Of a stretch of 64,000 nucleotides of DNA, positions 8,784 through 18,358 are shown one piece after another. Each line of letters starts with the position of its first letter. Positions within the stretch are counted from its first letter, which is position 1. A model generated the notes under the pieces. That model saw only the letters and a program-made list of their open reading frames with translations, did not search any database and was not told where the DNA came from. A program made the translations under genes and the position numbers. The stretch comes from GCA-002700125 sp964434385 (GTDB lineage Bacteria > Chloroflexota > Dehalococcoidia > Lucifugimonadales > Lucifugimonadaceae): positions 124,001-188,000 of the forward strand of contig CAYSUW010000001.1 in the NCBI GenBank assembly GCA_964434385.1, read 5' to 3'.

Positions 8784-10262
8784 TTAATCATAGACTGCTT
8801 CGTCTATTTCAAAAGGAAACATAGGTTTTCTTCTGTTTGAGAAGCTAAAATTTTTTAAATTAGCTGAAGTAACACCTGGAGAATCTAAGATAATTATCTT
8901 AGATGCTATTGGTTCAAAAGCAGGTCTTGGAGACATTACTCCTTTAGCTATAATTATTGGATAATTTATAGGATCTATGTTTAAAGAGTAATACAACTCA
9001 ATACTAGTATTCCCAACTCTTTTACTAGTTAATATCAATGTGTTTTCATCTTCTGTTTCAAGGACGATTGTATCCCCTGCATCAAAATATCTTCCTCCTC
9101 CATGTGTTCTACCCAGATCTTCAAACTCACCTTCAAAGTATTTCTTGATTGTTCCTGTAACTTCTATTGGCTCACCATGCATGTCATCACTTTTTCCTCC
9201 GACTTTCAAGGTAATACTAGATCCAATTTTCCCCATGCATTCCTCAACAGAAGCTGGATCATAAAGTGTTTGAAGAATTCCACTAATTCCTATTTCTCTG
9301 GCTTTATGTAATATATGAGTAGAATCTGCTGAGGATCCTCCTCCTATATTATCCCCTGCATCCATAAGTACAACGGGTTTAGATTTAATTGTTACTGCCT
9401 CTTTCAATCCTTTTTCTATAGAAAGTTCTGAGGAGTTCATTTCATATCTTTTATTCCAAGCATATTTAGCTAATTTTTTTGAGAAATCTTTAGCTTTATT
9501 TTTATTATTATCTGTAATTACTATAAAAGACATTCCCATTTTTTCTATGTCAGAATAAGGATATCCTTCTGCAACGCTTACAGAAACAACTTCATTATCA
9601 GAGTGTAATTTTTTAGACTCCTGAAGAATTGATTTCATTGGTTCTTCATTAGTATTGTGATTAACTATATTAATTATCAAAGGGGGCGTCTCAATCCATT
9701 GAACAGGGGTTATTTCTTTTTTTACAGTTTTGTAGATTAATTCTGCACAGTGGTATCCTCTTTCATCTGCATCTAAATGAGGTGTTGTTTGGTAAACGGT
9801 TGTAATGTCTGTGTTATCTACCATTTTCTTTGAAACATTTGCATGCATATCAAGATTAATACCAACAGGTATTTCGGGCCCTACGAGATTTCTTACCCTT
9901 CTTGTAATTTCACCATCCATGTCATGAAATTCTTCTGAAACTGCAGCACCATGAAGATCTAAAAGTATTGCATCAAAAGGACCATTGTTTTCAATTAAAT
10001 CTAATATTTCACTTAAAATTCTTTCAAATGCATCTGATGTTATTGTTCCAAGAGGACCAGTTTGTGCGAACATCAAAGGAACAATTTCAAAATCCAAATC
10101 TCTAGATGCTTGGTAAAATCCACCTACTGAAGAAGGAGTTTCATAAAGTTTAGTTATTTCTTCTCCTCTTAACATCATACTTTTTTCAAAGTTCTCATAT
10201 TCAGTAGGTATACTGTGAAATGTATTTGTTTCGTGATTAAATCCTGCTAATGCAAATCGCAT
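8784..10262 (-). CDS. M81-family (MlrC-like) metallo-protein
   Basis: Related to MlrC, the last enzyme of microcystin linear-peptide breakdown. Most family members have unknown substrates. The 492 aa contain the MlrC N-terminal domain (FALAGFNHETNTF at the start, AILLDLHGAAV near 97, INLDMHANVS near 134, TTPHLDADERG near 157) and the MlrC C-terminal domain (DAGDNIGGGSSADST near 300, GGRYFDAGDTIVL near 395). The Asp/His residues in these motifs are the predicted zinc ligands. It is followed 16 bases upstream by the CoA-transferase in the same direction, suggesting a joint catabolic unit. Microcystin itself is an unlikely substrate. Confidence 0.85.
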   Translation of the reverse strand: MRFALAGFNHETNTFHSIPTEYENFEKSMMLRGEEITKLYETPSSVGGFYQASRDLDFEIVPLMFAQTGPLGTITSDAFERILSEILDLIENNGPFDAILLDLHGAAVSEEFHDMDGEITRRVRNLVGPEIPVGINLDMHANVSKKMVDNTDITTVYQTTPHLDADERGYHCAELIYKTVKKEITPVQWIETPPLIINIVNHNTNEEPMKSILQESKKLHSDNEVVSVSVAEGYPYSDIEKMGMSFIVITDNNKNKAKDFSKKLAKYAWNKRYEMNSSELSIEKGLKEAVTIKSKPVVLMDAGDNIGGGSSADSTHILHKAREIGISGILQTLYDPASVEECMGKIGSSITLKVGGKSDDMHGEPIEVTGTIKKYFEGEFEDLGRTHGGGRYFDAGDTIVLETEDENTLILTSKRVGNTSIELYYSLNIDPINYPIIIAKGVMSPRPAFEPIASKIIILDSPGVTSANLKNFSFSNRRKPMFPFEIDEAVYD

Positions 10263-10278
10263 TTTTCCTCCTTGTTAA

Positions 10279-11475
10279 TCATTTTAAAGTTCTATTATTT
10301 TTTAGTTCTTCAATTTCTGATTTTTTATATCCTAATTGTTTAAGAATTTCTGAAGTGTGTTGACCTAGTAGAGGCGCTGGTGAATGTATAACTCCAGGGG
10401 TTTCGCTTAGTTTAGTAGCAATACCGATATTATGTATTGTCCCGGCAGTTGGGTGATCTAGCAACACATCCATATTTCTAGATTTTACTTGTTCATTGTT
10501 CCATACATCTTTCATATTGAAAATGGGACCTGCGGGTACTCCTGCTTTTTCAAGAATTTCCATCCAATCTTGCGTAGTTTTTTTTGTGAATGATTTTTCT
10601 AATTCTTTTTCCAATAACACTCTATTTTTAAGTCTTTCAGGAGTTCCCCTGAATTTAGCATCTTTGATTAAATCCTCTCTATCAATAGCTATAGTAAGCC
10701 TTTCCCAATTTGATTGATTGGGTGCCCCGATATTTATATAACCATCTTTTGTTTTTACTGATTGATATGGAGCTGACAGGCGATGAGCAGACCCCATAGG
10801 AGAAGGTATTTCTCCAGTTGAAAAATATATACTACTCTCCCATACAGTGTAAGCCAGAGAAGATTCAAGTAATGATGATTCTACATACTGACCTTCTCCA
10901 GTTTTTAGCAAATGTATATAGGCACTTAATATTCCATACATTGCATATACGCCTCCATTCAAATCAGATATGGGGACTCCTACTTTTACCGGAGGAGAAT
11001 CAGGAGTTCCAGTAATACTCATTAGGCCACTCATTCCCTGAGCGACTAAGTCAAAACCAGCTCTATTAGAATATGGACCTGTTTTTCCAAAACCAGAAAT
11101 AGAGCAATGTATAATTTTAGGGTTCACTTTTTTTATATCCTCGTAATCAAGGTTTAATTTTTTCAGTGAACCTGGTCTAAAATTCTCTACAAATACATCA
11201 GATTCTGAGATTAATTTTAAAAATATCTCTTTTCCTTTTTCAGTTTGAATATTTAGAGAAATACTTTTTTTATTTCTATTTAATTGAAGAAATGCTGCTG
11301 ATTCGCCTGCAATAAATGGAGGACCCCATCCTCTTGTGTCATCTCCTCCATTGGGTTTTTCAATTTTTATCACTTCTGCACCCATATCTGCTAGCATCAT
11401 TGTACAAAAGGGTCCTGCGAGTATTTGACTACAATCTAATACTTTCATTCCAGATAAAGCTTGAGATTTAGACAT
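10279..11475 (-). CDS. Class III (CaiB/BaiF) CoA-transferase
   Basis: Moves CoA between carboxylic acids through an aspartyl-CoA thioester. The N-terminus GMKVLDCSQILAGPFCTMMLADMGAEVIKIE is the standard family opening (split here only by my citing it in parts: the key elements are AGPFCTMMLADMGAEV and IKIEKP). The catalytic Asp is in VGVPISDLNGGVYA (near residue 170). ENFRPGSLKKLNLDYEDI and the C-terminal GQHTSEILKQLGY are also typical. 398 aa is normal length. Adjacent to the MlrC gene in the same orientation with a 16-base gap. Substrate cannot be read from sequence; the family covers formyl, carnitine, succinyl and bile-acid CoA-transferases. Confidence 0.9.
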   Translation of the reverse strand: MSKSQALSGMKVLDCSQILAGPFCTMMLADMGAEVIKIEKPNGGDDTRGWGPPFIAGESAAFLQLNRNKKSISLNIQTEKGKEIFLKLISESDVFVENFRPGSLKKLNLDYEDIKKVNPKIIHCSISGFGKTGPYSNRAGFDLVAQGMSGLMSITGTPDSPPVKVGVPISDLNGGVYAMYGILSAYIHLLKTGEGQYVESSLLESSLAYTVWESSIYFSTGEIPSPMGSAHRLSAPYQSVKTKDGYINIGAPNQSNWERLTIAIDREDLIKDAKFRGTPERLKNRVLLEKELEKSFTKKTTQDWMEILEKAGVPAGPIFNMKDVWNNEQVKSRNMDVLLDHPTAGTIHNIGIATKLSETPGVIHSPAPLLGQHTSEILKQLGYKKSEIEELKNNRTLK

Positions 11476-11586
11476 TAAATTCCTTAAATTTAATTCATAT
11501 TAATGATATTCTTGATAGTTGATAATAATACACTTATTTTTAACAAGAATCATATGTTGAGAATATCTATAAAAAAGGAGGATGTA

Positions 11587-12351
11587 TTGTTTGATCTAAC
11601 AGGTAAAGTGGCTATAGTTACTGGAGGAAATGGTGGAATAGGAAAAGGAATTGCTTTGGGGTTGGCAAAACAAGGATCTGATGTAGCAATAGTAGCAAGG
11701 AATAAGGAAAAATCAGAATCAGCTTGTAAAGAAATTCAGAATTTAGGAGTAAAAGCAGAAGCAATTATTTGTGATGTTACTGATAGATATTCTGTGAATA
11801 ATGCTGTTAAGCAAACTAGTAATTTATTTGGAAAAATTGATATTTTAGTTAATAATGCCGGAATGAATATTCGAACTGAAGAACCTCAAGAATTAACTAC
11901 AGAGCAATGGGATCAGGTCATTAGGACTAATCTTTCAAGTATGCATTATATGTCTTCAGAAGTGTTTCCGTATTTTAAATCACAGCAATCTGGAAAAATT
12001 ATCAATATCGGATCAATGACTTCAATATTTGGTAGTCCCTATGCATCAGCATATGCAGCAAGTAAAGGTGGAGTTGTTCAGTATACCAAGAGTTGTGCTT
12101 TAGGTTGGGCAATATACAACATTCAAGTAAATGCTATTTTGCCAGGCTATATAGTGACTGAGATGACTAAAGGTTTTTTACAAAAATATCCTGAAAAAGA
12201 GAAAATCATTACAGATAGAACTGCAGCAGGTAGATGGGGAGTGCCTAAAGATTTTGAAGGCACTGCTGTATTCTTATCTAGCTCTGCTTCTGATTTTGTT
12301 ACCGGAACATTTATTCCCGTTGATGGAGGATATTCTGTAGCCTTAAACTAG
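11587..12351 (+). CDS. SDR-family oxidoreductase (gluconate 5-dehydrogenase/KduD-like)
   Basis: NAD(P)-dependent sugar or sugar-acid dehydrogenase. I place the start at TTG 11587 because AAGGAGG (11575-11581) lies 5 bases upstream and the protein then opens with the usual FDLTGKVAIVTGG; longer upstream reading gives an unlikely extension. Landmarks: TGGNGGIG (Rossmann), NNAG near 87, catalytic S..Y..K in SMTSIFGSPYASAYAASKGG, and the terminal FIPVDGG. The 254 aa are standard. It ends 1 base before the convergent lipase stop. Similar SDRs oxidise keto-deoxy acids in fucose and rhamnose routes, which fits the neighbouring dehydratases, but this is inference. Confidence 0.88.
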   Translation: MFDLTGKVAIVTGGNGGIGKGIALGLAKQGSDVAIVARNKEKSESACKEIQNLGVKAEAIICDVTDRYSVNNAVKQTSNLFGKIDILVNNAGMNIRTEEPQELTTEQWDQVIRTNLSSMHYMSSEVFPYFKSQQSGKIINIGSMTSIFGSPYASAYAASKGGVVQYTKSCALGWAIYNIQVNAILPGYIVTEMTKGFLQKYPEKEKIITDRTAAGRWGVPKDFEGTAVFLSSSASDFVTGTFIPVDGGYSVALN

Positions 12352-12352
12352 G

Positions 12353-13684
12353 CTATTCCCAAGGAATTTTGTCTAAAGGGATTGGAGGAATATCTTTTGG
12401 TACTTGATCCCAAGGAATTTTTTTCCAAGGCGGATCAGCTTTAACTTTTTCTGATAACGAAGATAATCTGCTCTTCAAGTCTACTAATCTGGTAAGTGGA
12501 ATCTTATCAAGTGGTAATTTTTCTACAGGAAAATTTACTTTGTCTAAAGGAATTTGATCCCAAAAATTTTCTTGAGAATCTCTTTCAGCATTCGCTAACT
12601 GAATAGGTTTGTCTTTCTTGCATTCATCTGGGTATTCCTGACAAATTGCAAACAAACTTATAATTCCTCCGTAGTAAGTACTCTTGTAATGATCAGTGAA
12701 ATCTCTCTCATCAAACAGTATTGCGGTATTTATTTCATCAGGTTTGAATAAATCTCCAGTATTGTGGAGTTGAAGTAGTCTTCCGACATGCTCATAAGGT
12801 ATAAAGAAACCTGGTACTCTTGCAACTGGATCTGCATCCATTACTACTCTGTACATATCTATGCCTAGTTCTTCAAAGGCGGCTCTAAATTCAGAGGTTC
12901 CTACTCTAGGTCCTCCAAAAGTTATTGTAGTAACATGTCTACCTGTATGTGCAGCAATGTCAAAACTACCAAGAGTAGCTAATGCTCCCCCCAAACTATG
13001 ACCAGCTACATACACATCTTTATCCGGATATCTATTTACATATTCCAAGACTCTGTCATGAAAAAGTTGATATTCACTTAAAAATCCTTCATGAACTCCT
13101 ATGTCTTTATATTTATCTGCAGTTCCAACTCCTGGTTCCATAATATGAGATAATTTTTTAGTCGTTGCTCGAGCGTCAGTAAGCATATTGAGTGTTTTTT
13201 CCCACCCATCGTCAGAATCGGTATCTCTGAAAACCACAACAATGTTATCTTTATCAATTGATACATAGCCTTGACCACCACTCATTGCTACATAACCGTG
13301 CCCCCAAAGATCTACTCCTTTTTCTTTTGCAGGAACAATGACATCTTCTATTATTTCAACATCTGCTATCTTTAATTTTTCTTTTAACGTGTCAGATTCT
13401 TTCATGACCCAATAAGTATGTTGGAGCATTCTCATTGTGGTACGAAGAGTATCGAATCCAAAACTTAAATCTGTGCTCATAGTAGGATTTAAAATCAAGT
13501 CTTTTTCGATTTCTTTGAGAACTTCTGGATCGATATTCAGTCCTAATCTAGATTCTTCAAAAGCAGCTGATGTTGCATCTAAATCTTTTTTAGATAATTT
13601 TTCTTCTTCATCGCCTGAAAAACTGCAACCAGTAAAGATAATTAAACTCAATATAGAAAGAAATAAAAAATTATTTTTCATCAT
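12353..13684 (-). CDS. Class 3 lipase-like lipoprotein with C-terminal PLDKIP repeats
   Basis: Secreted alpha/beta hydrolase, probably acting on acylglycerols. The signal peptide ends IIFTGC (Cys20). The lipase core runs from about 130 to 330: nucleophile elbow VAGHSLGGALA (Ser230), TFGGPRVGTSEF, a DADPVARVPGF segment supplying the likely acid, and HYKSTYYGG near 330 for His. The last 75 residues are odd: a low-complexity tail with PLDKVNFP, PLDKIPLTR, IPWDQVPKDIPP and PLDKIPWE, i.e. a degenerate repeated P-[LW]-D-K/Q-[IV]-P unit. Two Met codons open the gene after GGGAAAC. The tail could bind a surface or partner. Confidence 0.85.
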   Translation of the reverse strand: MMKNNFLFLSILSLIIFTGCSFSGDEEEKLSKKDLDATSAAFEESRLGLNIDPEVLKEIEKDLILNPTMSTDLSFGFDTLRTTMRMLQHTYWVMKESDTLKEKLKIADVEIIEDVIVPAKEKGVDLWGHGYVAMSGGQGYVSIDKDNIVVVFRDTDSDDGWEKTLNMLTDARATTKKLSHIMEPGVGTADKYKDIGVHEGFLSEYQLFHDRVLEYVNRYPDKDVYVAGHSLGGALATLGSFDIAAHTGRHVTTITFGGPRVGTSEFRAAFEELGIDMYRVVMDADPVARVPGFFIPYEHVGRLLQLHNTGDLFKPDEINTAILFDERDFTDHYKSTYYGGIISLFAICQEYPDECKKDKPIQLANAERDSQENFWDQIPLDKVNFPVEKLPLDKIPLTRLVDLKSRLSSLSEKVKADPPWKKIPWDQVPKDIPPIPLDKIPWE

Positions 13685-13802
13685 TGTTTCCCTTTTTAAA
13701 ATTCGTGATCAAATAAATCTTTTTAGAAATATTAAATTTATTAATAGAATGATACATTAAAATATAACTTTTTTGGATAATATAACTTTGGAGATTCAAG
13801 AA

Positions 13803-14579
13803 ATGACTATTAAAAAGAAAATATTGATTACTGGAATGAGTGGTTTAATTGGAGGGATGGCAGGATGCCATCTTTTTGGTAAAGGTCATAAAATAAGAGC
13901 ATTAAACCGAAGGAAAGTAGCGGTAGTTGAATCTTTTGAGGCTGATATAAAAAATCTAGATCAAATCATACCTGCGTTTCATGATATCGATGTAGTTCTA
14001 CATTTTTCTGCTTATTTGGGCCAGAATGATGATTGGAGTAAGCATTTAGACACCAACATAATAGGATGTTATAACGTTTTTGAAGCAGCAAGATTGGCAG
14101 GTGTTAAGAATTTTATATTTGCCAGCTCAGGTGCCACGCAGAGTTTTTATACTTCAGAGGAACCAATAAAATCTTCTATTGAAGCAAGATGGAAAGATCT
14201 GGATAAACAGGAAAAAAGAATACTTAATTATTTTGATCCTCCTAGACCGGGTGATATTTACGGAGCTTCAAAAGTTTGGGGAGAAACCTTAGGAAGGTTA
14301 TATTCTGATAAACATGGAATGTCTGTGATTTGTATTAGGATAGGTAGAGTAACAAAAGAGAATATTCCAACAAGTTCTGCTCATGCAGCAGTATATTGTA
14401 GTCATAGAGACTTAAATCAAATTATAGAAAAAAGTGTAAATAAAATTGATCAAGTGAAATTCGAGGTTATTTATGCGGTTTCTGATAATAAAGGTAGATT
14501 TAGAGATATCTCTAATGCGAAAAAAGTCATTGGATATGAACCTTTAGATGGCATTAAAGAATGGCCTTTAAATCAATAG
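13803..14579 (+). CDS. NAD-dependent epimerase/dehydratase, uronate-dehydrogenase-like
   Basis: Extended-SDR fold protein. Start chosen at ATG 13803 (GGAG about 9 bases upstream); an in-frame ATG at 13773 would add ten residues before the Rossmann strand KKILITGMSGLIGG. DVVLHFSAY, NIIGCYNVFEAARLAGVKNF, FASSGATQSFY and YGASKVWGE (Tyr and Lys of the active site) follow the pattern of uronate dehydrogenase (Udh), including the late VIYAVSDNKGRFRDISNAKK segment. Udh oxidises glucuronate or galacturonate to the aldarolactone. The last 12 bases overlap the convergent phosphatase-kinase gene. Udh activity is a reasonable guess, not proven. Confidence 0.8.
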   Translation: MTIKKKILITGMSGLIGGMAGCHLFGKGHKIRALNRRKVAVVESFEADIKNLDQIIPAFHDIDVVLHFSAYLGQNDDWSKHLDTNIIGCYNVFEAARLAGVKNFIFASSGATQSFYTSEEPIKSSIEARWKDLDKQEKRILNYFDPPRPGDIYGASKVWGETLGRLYSDKHGMSVICIRIGRVTKENIPTSSAHAAVYCSHRDLNQIIEKSVNKIDQVKFEVIYAVSDNKGRFRDISNAKKVIGYEPLDGIKEWPLNQ

Positions 14580-16310
14580 GTTTGGATGGCTTAAGTATTT
14601 CCAGGTTTCTGAATTAATATTTTCGTGATTTTCCAAATTTTCCATTAGAGATTTTGTATTCTGGAATCTTCTTTCGGGAATTTTTGCTAAACATTTTGCT
14701 ATACAATAAGAAATGTTTTTGGGAATTAGTTTGTTTTTTGAAGTTGCGTTAGGTATTAAAGAATGAAGATGTTTTTCTCTTACGGAATCTTTCTCATTTT
14801 CAGCAGTTGCATCAGGTAAGTAGGGAGGTAAACCAGTAGACATAAAATACATTAAACCTCCAAGAGTATAAATTTCAGATCTTATATCTATAACATCACC
14901 TCTCCATTGCTCTTGAGAGACCCATAATACAGAACCTGTACGTGGTATATTTTTATTAGGATTGGAATCTCTACTCAGACTAAAATCAATTAATTTAGGG
15001 GTTCCTTGATGATCGAATAAAATATTTTCAGGTTTTAAATCACAATGAAACATATTTTTTTTATGAATAGCATTTAGGCCAGAAATAATTTCTTTCATGA
15101 TAAATTCTATTTCAGGTGTTTTTAGTGGTCCTTTTTCTTCTATTTTCTCTTTTAGCGAACCTCCGGTTAAGTATTCAAGAACCAGGTAAGGCGGTTTATT
15201 ATCAATATTGTAATTGATTAAATTTACTACATTAGAGTGAGTTATGTTTGAATGACATTTTGCTTCATTTTTAATATTAAATTCTTCATTAAATGTTTTT
15301 AATTCTGTATTTAGATCTGTTTTAATAATGACTTGTTTTTTTAGATTGTGATCCCAAGCTTTGTAAATATTTCTAGATCTTATTTTTCCTAGAGGCTCTA
15401 AATCTGTATAAACTCCTAATCTATCGATTGTTTTCTTCAGTGATGGCTCCTCTTCTTTAGAAAATAAAGAGAAAAAACCATAGGGTGTTTTTTTGTCTGT
15501 ATTTTGAGCACTGAAATTTACTGTTAAAACAGTAACGTTATCAATTCCTCCCGATTTATTTGCAGACTTTACTAATGAGTCAACTATTATTTCTGGATCT
15601 TTTTTATTTAATATATTTTTTATTTGCATATCCTGAATTTGTCCGTGTAGTCCATCAGAGCAAATTAATAAAGAGTCATTATCTTCCAATGAAAAACTTG
15701 ATATATCTGTTTCCACATGATTTTTTATTCCTATAGCCTTAGTTATCATATTCTTCTTAGGGTGATTTTGAGCTTCATTTTTTGATAATTTCCCATTCTG
15801 AATTTGGTCTGCTACCCAGGTATGGTCGTTCGTAAGTTGATATAATTTGGAATTTCTAAATAAATATGCTCTACTGTCACCTACATGTCCAATTGTTACT
15901 CCATGGCTGGTAATTATTGCGGTAGTTAAAGTTGTGCCCATTCCAGAGAGTTCAGGTTTTTGAGATTCTGAGAATACAGACTGATTAGCTAAGTCAAAAG
16001 CATTTTTTAAGATTTCTTGAGTTGATCGAGTTGTCAGAGGTTTTCCTAATGATTTTTCTAGAGATTTTACAGCTATTTTACTAGCTTCTGCGCCACCTTT
16101 ATGGCCACCCATTCCATCAGCTACAGAAATAATACCCAATACACCCTCAGTAACTGTAGGAGGTAATAATATGCTTAAGTTATCTTGATTTTCTTCTCGG
16201 ATTCTTCCAATGTGTGTTTTGCTCTTAACATTAATAGAAAAACTTGAAGAATCATCTGGAATTAAGATGTCTCTAAGTTCTATAGAATCTTTAAAAGATA
16301 ACTTAGGCAT
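14568..16310 (-). CDS. PP2C phosphatase fused to a Ser/Thr protein kinase
   Basis: One polypeptide carries opposing activities. Residues 25-265 are a PP2C domain: GRIREENQD (35-43), VADGMGGHKGG (63-73), GMGTTLT, GDSRAYLF (144-151), CSDGL (217-221) and DNVTVL (257-262) give the metal-binding aspartates. Residues 300-560 are a kinase: Lys330 (VIIKTDL), HCDLKPENIL (422-431), and DFS at 442-444 in place of DFG. The glycine loop is atypical (PLGKIRSRNIYKAWD). A SIEYTLGG-like alpha-F segment follows (IRSEIYTLGG). No transmembrane segment or sensor domain is seen, so it probably acts in the cytosol. Substrate and trigger are unknown. Confidence 0.9.
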   Translation of the reverse strand: MPKLSFKDSIELRDILIPDDSSSFSINVKSKTHIGRIREENQDNLSILLPPTVTEGVLGIISVADGMGGHKGGAEASKIAVKSLEKSLGKPLTTRSTQEILKNAFDLANQSVFSESQKPELSGMGTTLTTAIITSHGVTIGHVGDSRAYLFRNSKLYQLTNDHTWVADQIQNGKLSKNEAQNHPKKNMITKAIGIKNHVETDISSFSLEDNDSLLICSDGLHGQIQDMQIKNILNKKDPEIIVDSLVKSANKSGGIDNVTVLTVNFSAQNTDKKTPYGFFSLFSKEEEPSLKKTIDRLGVYTDLEPLGKIRSRNIYKAWDHNLKKQVIIKTDLNTELKTFNEEFNIKNEAKCHSNITHSNVVNLINYNIDNKPPYLVLEYLTGGSLKEKIEEKGPLKTPEIEFIMKEIISGLNAIHKKNMFHCDLKPENILFDHQGTPKLIDFSLSRDSNPNKNIPRTGSVLWVSQEQWRGDVIDIRSEIYTLGGLMYFMSTGLPPYLPDATAENEKDSVREKHLHSLIPNATSKNKLIPKNISYCIAKCLAKIPERRFQNTKSLMENLENHENINSETWKYLSHPNLLI

Positions 16311-16322
16311 TATTTGAATTTT

Positions 16323-17405
16323 TCATTTTTTTAGGAATTTTACGCAGACAGGATAAGGAATTTCAATTCTAAAATCGGTAGAGGAGAGTAAACCTGATTT
16401 TTTATCTACTTCAAAACTATATATATCACAAGAATCTTGGTTTGCGGCCAAGAGAAAATTACCATCCGGATCAAGCCCAAAATTTCTTGGGCTTCCACCA
16501 AATGTAGATTGATGTGCTACGTATTCCATTTTCCCATTATTCTCATTGATATTAAATATGACTATACTGTCGTGACCTCTATTAGAAGCATAAACGTATT
16601 TTCCATCCTTAGAGATATGGATATCTGCACAGCTTTTGGTAGAAAAGTTTTTTGGTAGAGTAGATACTGTCTCAATTTCTTTCATTTCAGCGGTTTTGGG
16701 GTTATAAGAAAAAGCAGTTATTGTTGCACTTATTTCATTTAGTACGTAAACAAGTTCGCCTGAAGGATGGAAATCCAAGTGACGAGGACCTGAGCCTGGC
16801 TTTACTTCCCCGTGAGGAATATCATTGGGTGTTAATTTTCCATTTTCAAGATCTATTTTGAAAATTAATATTTTATCTAAGCCTAGATCTGGCACTAAGG
16901 CAAAATTATTATTGTGATCTATGTTTATTGAGTGAGCATGAGGCCCTTCTTGTCTTTCAGGATCTATGCTTGATCCAGAATGTTGTATAAAACTAGATGC
17001 TGATTCTAAACTTCCATTTTCATTGATTGGGAGCATTGTAGAAGCTCCTCCACTATAGTTTGCTACTAAGAGAAATTTTCCTGTTGAATCTACTGAAAGG
17101 TGGCAAGGTCCTGTACTTTTTGTGCTTTGTGAATTTAACTGAGTTAATTGACCAGTTTCTTTGTTTATACTAAAAGAATTTACAGTACCTCCTTCATTTT
17201 CTCCAACTGAGTATAGAGATTTGCCATTGGGATGAATTGCCAGAAATGAAGGATTTTCATCTCCCATAGTTGAAGATTTATGTTTTAATTCTCCAGTGGA
17301 AGAATTGTATTCAAGTGTATATATTCCTTCACTATTTTCGTGTTTATCAAGCCACATAGGTTTAGTGTAAGTGCCTACGAAAACATAATAATCAAAATTA
17401 CTCAT
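16323..17405 (-). CDS. Lactonase family beta-propeller (Pgl/YbhE-like)
   Basis: Seven-bladed beta-propeller of the 6-phosphogluconolactonase (YbhE) family, which hydrolyses sugar lactones. The 360 aa contain repeated blade signatures: GIYTLEYNSSTGELKH, NPSFLAIHPNGKSLYSVGE, GPCHLSVDSTGKFLLVANYSGG (near 95), GPHAHSINIDHN (near 153), GPRHLDFHPSGELVYVLNE (near 203) and SPRNFGLDPDGNFLLAANQ. The paired His and Arg of the central channel are present. AAGGATAT precedes the ATG. Given nearby fuconate, mannonate and rhamnonate dehydratases, a role in opening deoxysugar lactones is plausible instead of, or besides, the pentose phosphate step. Confidence 0.85.
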   Translation of the reverse strand: MSNFDYYVFVGTYTKPMWLDKHENSEGIYTLEYNSSTGELKHKSSTMGDENPSFLAIHPNGKSLYSVGENEGGTVNSFSINKETGQLTQLNSQSTKSTGPCHLSVDSTGKFLLVANYSGGASTMLPINENGSLESASSFIQHSGSSIDPERQEGPHAHSINIDHNNNFALVPDLGLDKILIFKIDLENGKLTPNDIPHGEVKPGSGPRHLDFHPSGELVYVLNEISATITAFSYNPKTAEMKEIETVSTLPKNFSTKSCADIHISKDGKYVYASNRGHDSIVIFNINENNGKMEYVAHQSTFGGSPRNFGLDPDGNFLLAANQDSCDIYSFEVDKKSGLLSSTDFRIEIPYPVCVKFLKK

Positions 17406-17469
17406 TTTTATATCCTTAGTTTTATTATTTAATTATAAATTTTATGGTTTTATTTAAATTTGTTCAAAA

Positions 17470-18306
17470 CTAATTATAGAAATTTATTAATGCTTTTCCC
17501 TCAATTATAAATTCTTCTTCAGTTTCAGTTTTCACAATAATTTTTATATTGTAATCTCCTTCAGCAGTATATATATGACGTCCTTTAAAGTAACCTTTCT
17601 TCATATTTGATAACGAAAACCCTTCCCACTTAATTTCTAAGTTTTCAAATTCCTCAATTTTTGAATCTCCCCAGGATATTTTTGCAGTCATTTCAGTATT
17701 AGGGTTTTGCCTTTCAACAAATCCTCCTTTTAATAAAGCCCATTCATTCACAATTCCTATCACTGTGTTACCAAATATAATTCTGATTTCAGGATATGGA
17801 GTTGAAGTTGGTGTAGGAGTATGGGTAGCAATTAATTTAAAGTTTTCAGTTTGTACAAATTTTGGCTTTGGTTTTGGTATAGGCGTGATAGTTGATACAG
17901 GTAATGGTATAGATGTGGCACTTGGTGATGATGTAGGTTCTAAAACGGGGGATTTAGAAGGAAGAATATTTTTTTCTGGAGTTATTGATAAATCAAGTTC
18001 TGATGAATCAGGGTTTTTTTGAGTAGCCGTGAGTTTAATTTTTACAGGTGTGGGTTTTATTTTTGTTGGTTGAATAATTGTTGGAGTAATAGTGACTTTC
18101 TTTAAATCATTTTTATCTTTCTTAGAAGTATTTGTTGTTTGGCTAGGGTTATTTTTGGTTATATTTTTTCTTTCTGGTTCTTCAGTAAGATTATTATTGG
18201 TTAATTTTATTGTATCTTCTTCTAAGTTCTCAGATTCTAATTTTTCACTCTCACATGAAATATGTAGAAACATTAGCAAAAATATAGAAAGTATCAGTAG
18301 TTTCAT
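17470..18306 (-). CDS. Lipoprotein with Pro/Thr-rich stalk and C-terminal PKD-like domain
   Basis: Function unknown. Signal peptide ends FLHISC (Cys18). A long low-complexity stalk (about 20-180) rich in Thr, Pro, Lys and Ser follows, with TPTPTSTPYPE near its end. The last 90 residues look like a PKD-type beta sandwich: AKISWGDSKIEEFENLEIKW and GRHIYTAEGDYNIKIIVKT correspond to the family's WxxGDG...HxYxxxGxY pattern. The same terminal domain type closes the FAS1 lipoprotein at 34.9 kb. A strong promoter and a terminator-like hairpin lie directly upstream (18359-18424), so expression may be attenuated. Confidence 0.8.
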   Translation of the reverse strand: MKLLILSIFLLMFLHISCESEKLESENLEEDTIKLTNNNLTEEPERKNITKNNPSQTTNTSKKDKNDLKKVTITPTIIQPTKIKPTPVKIKLTATQKNPDSSELDLSITPEKNILPSKSPVLEPTSSPSATSIPLPVSTITPIPKPKPKFVQTENFKLIATHTPTPTSTPYPEIRIIFGNTVIGIVNEWALLKGGFVERQNPNTEMTAKISWGDSKIEEFENLEIKWEGFSLSNMKKGYFKGRHIYTAEGDYNIKIIVKTETEEEFIIEGKALINFYN

Positions 18307-18358
18307 TGGAGTTATTTCTAATGTATAGAATATATCTTATCAGAGTTGAAAAGAAGGC

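Noticed and set aside
11503..11586. Upstream ATG extension of the SDR at 11587
   Set aside because: AAGGAGG is placed for TTG 11587 and the extension precedes the standard SDR N-terminus.
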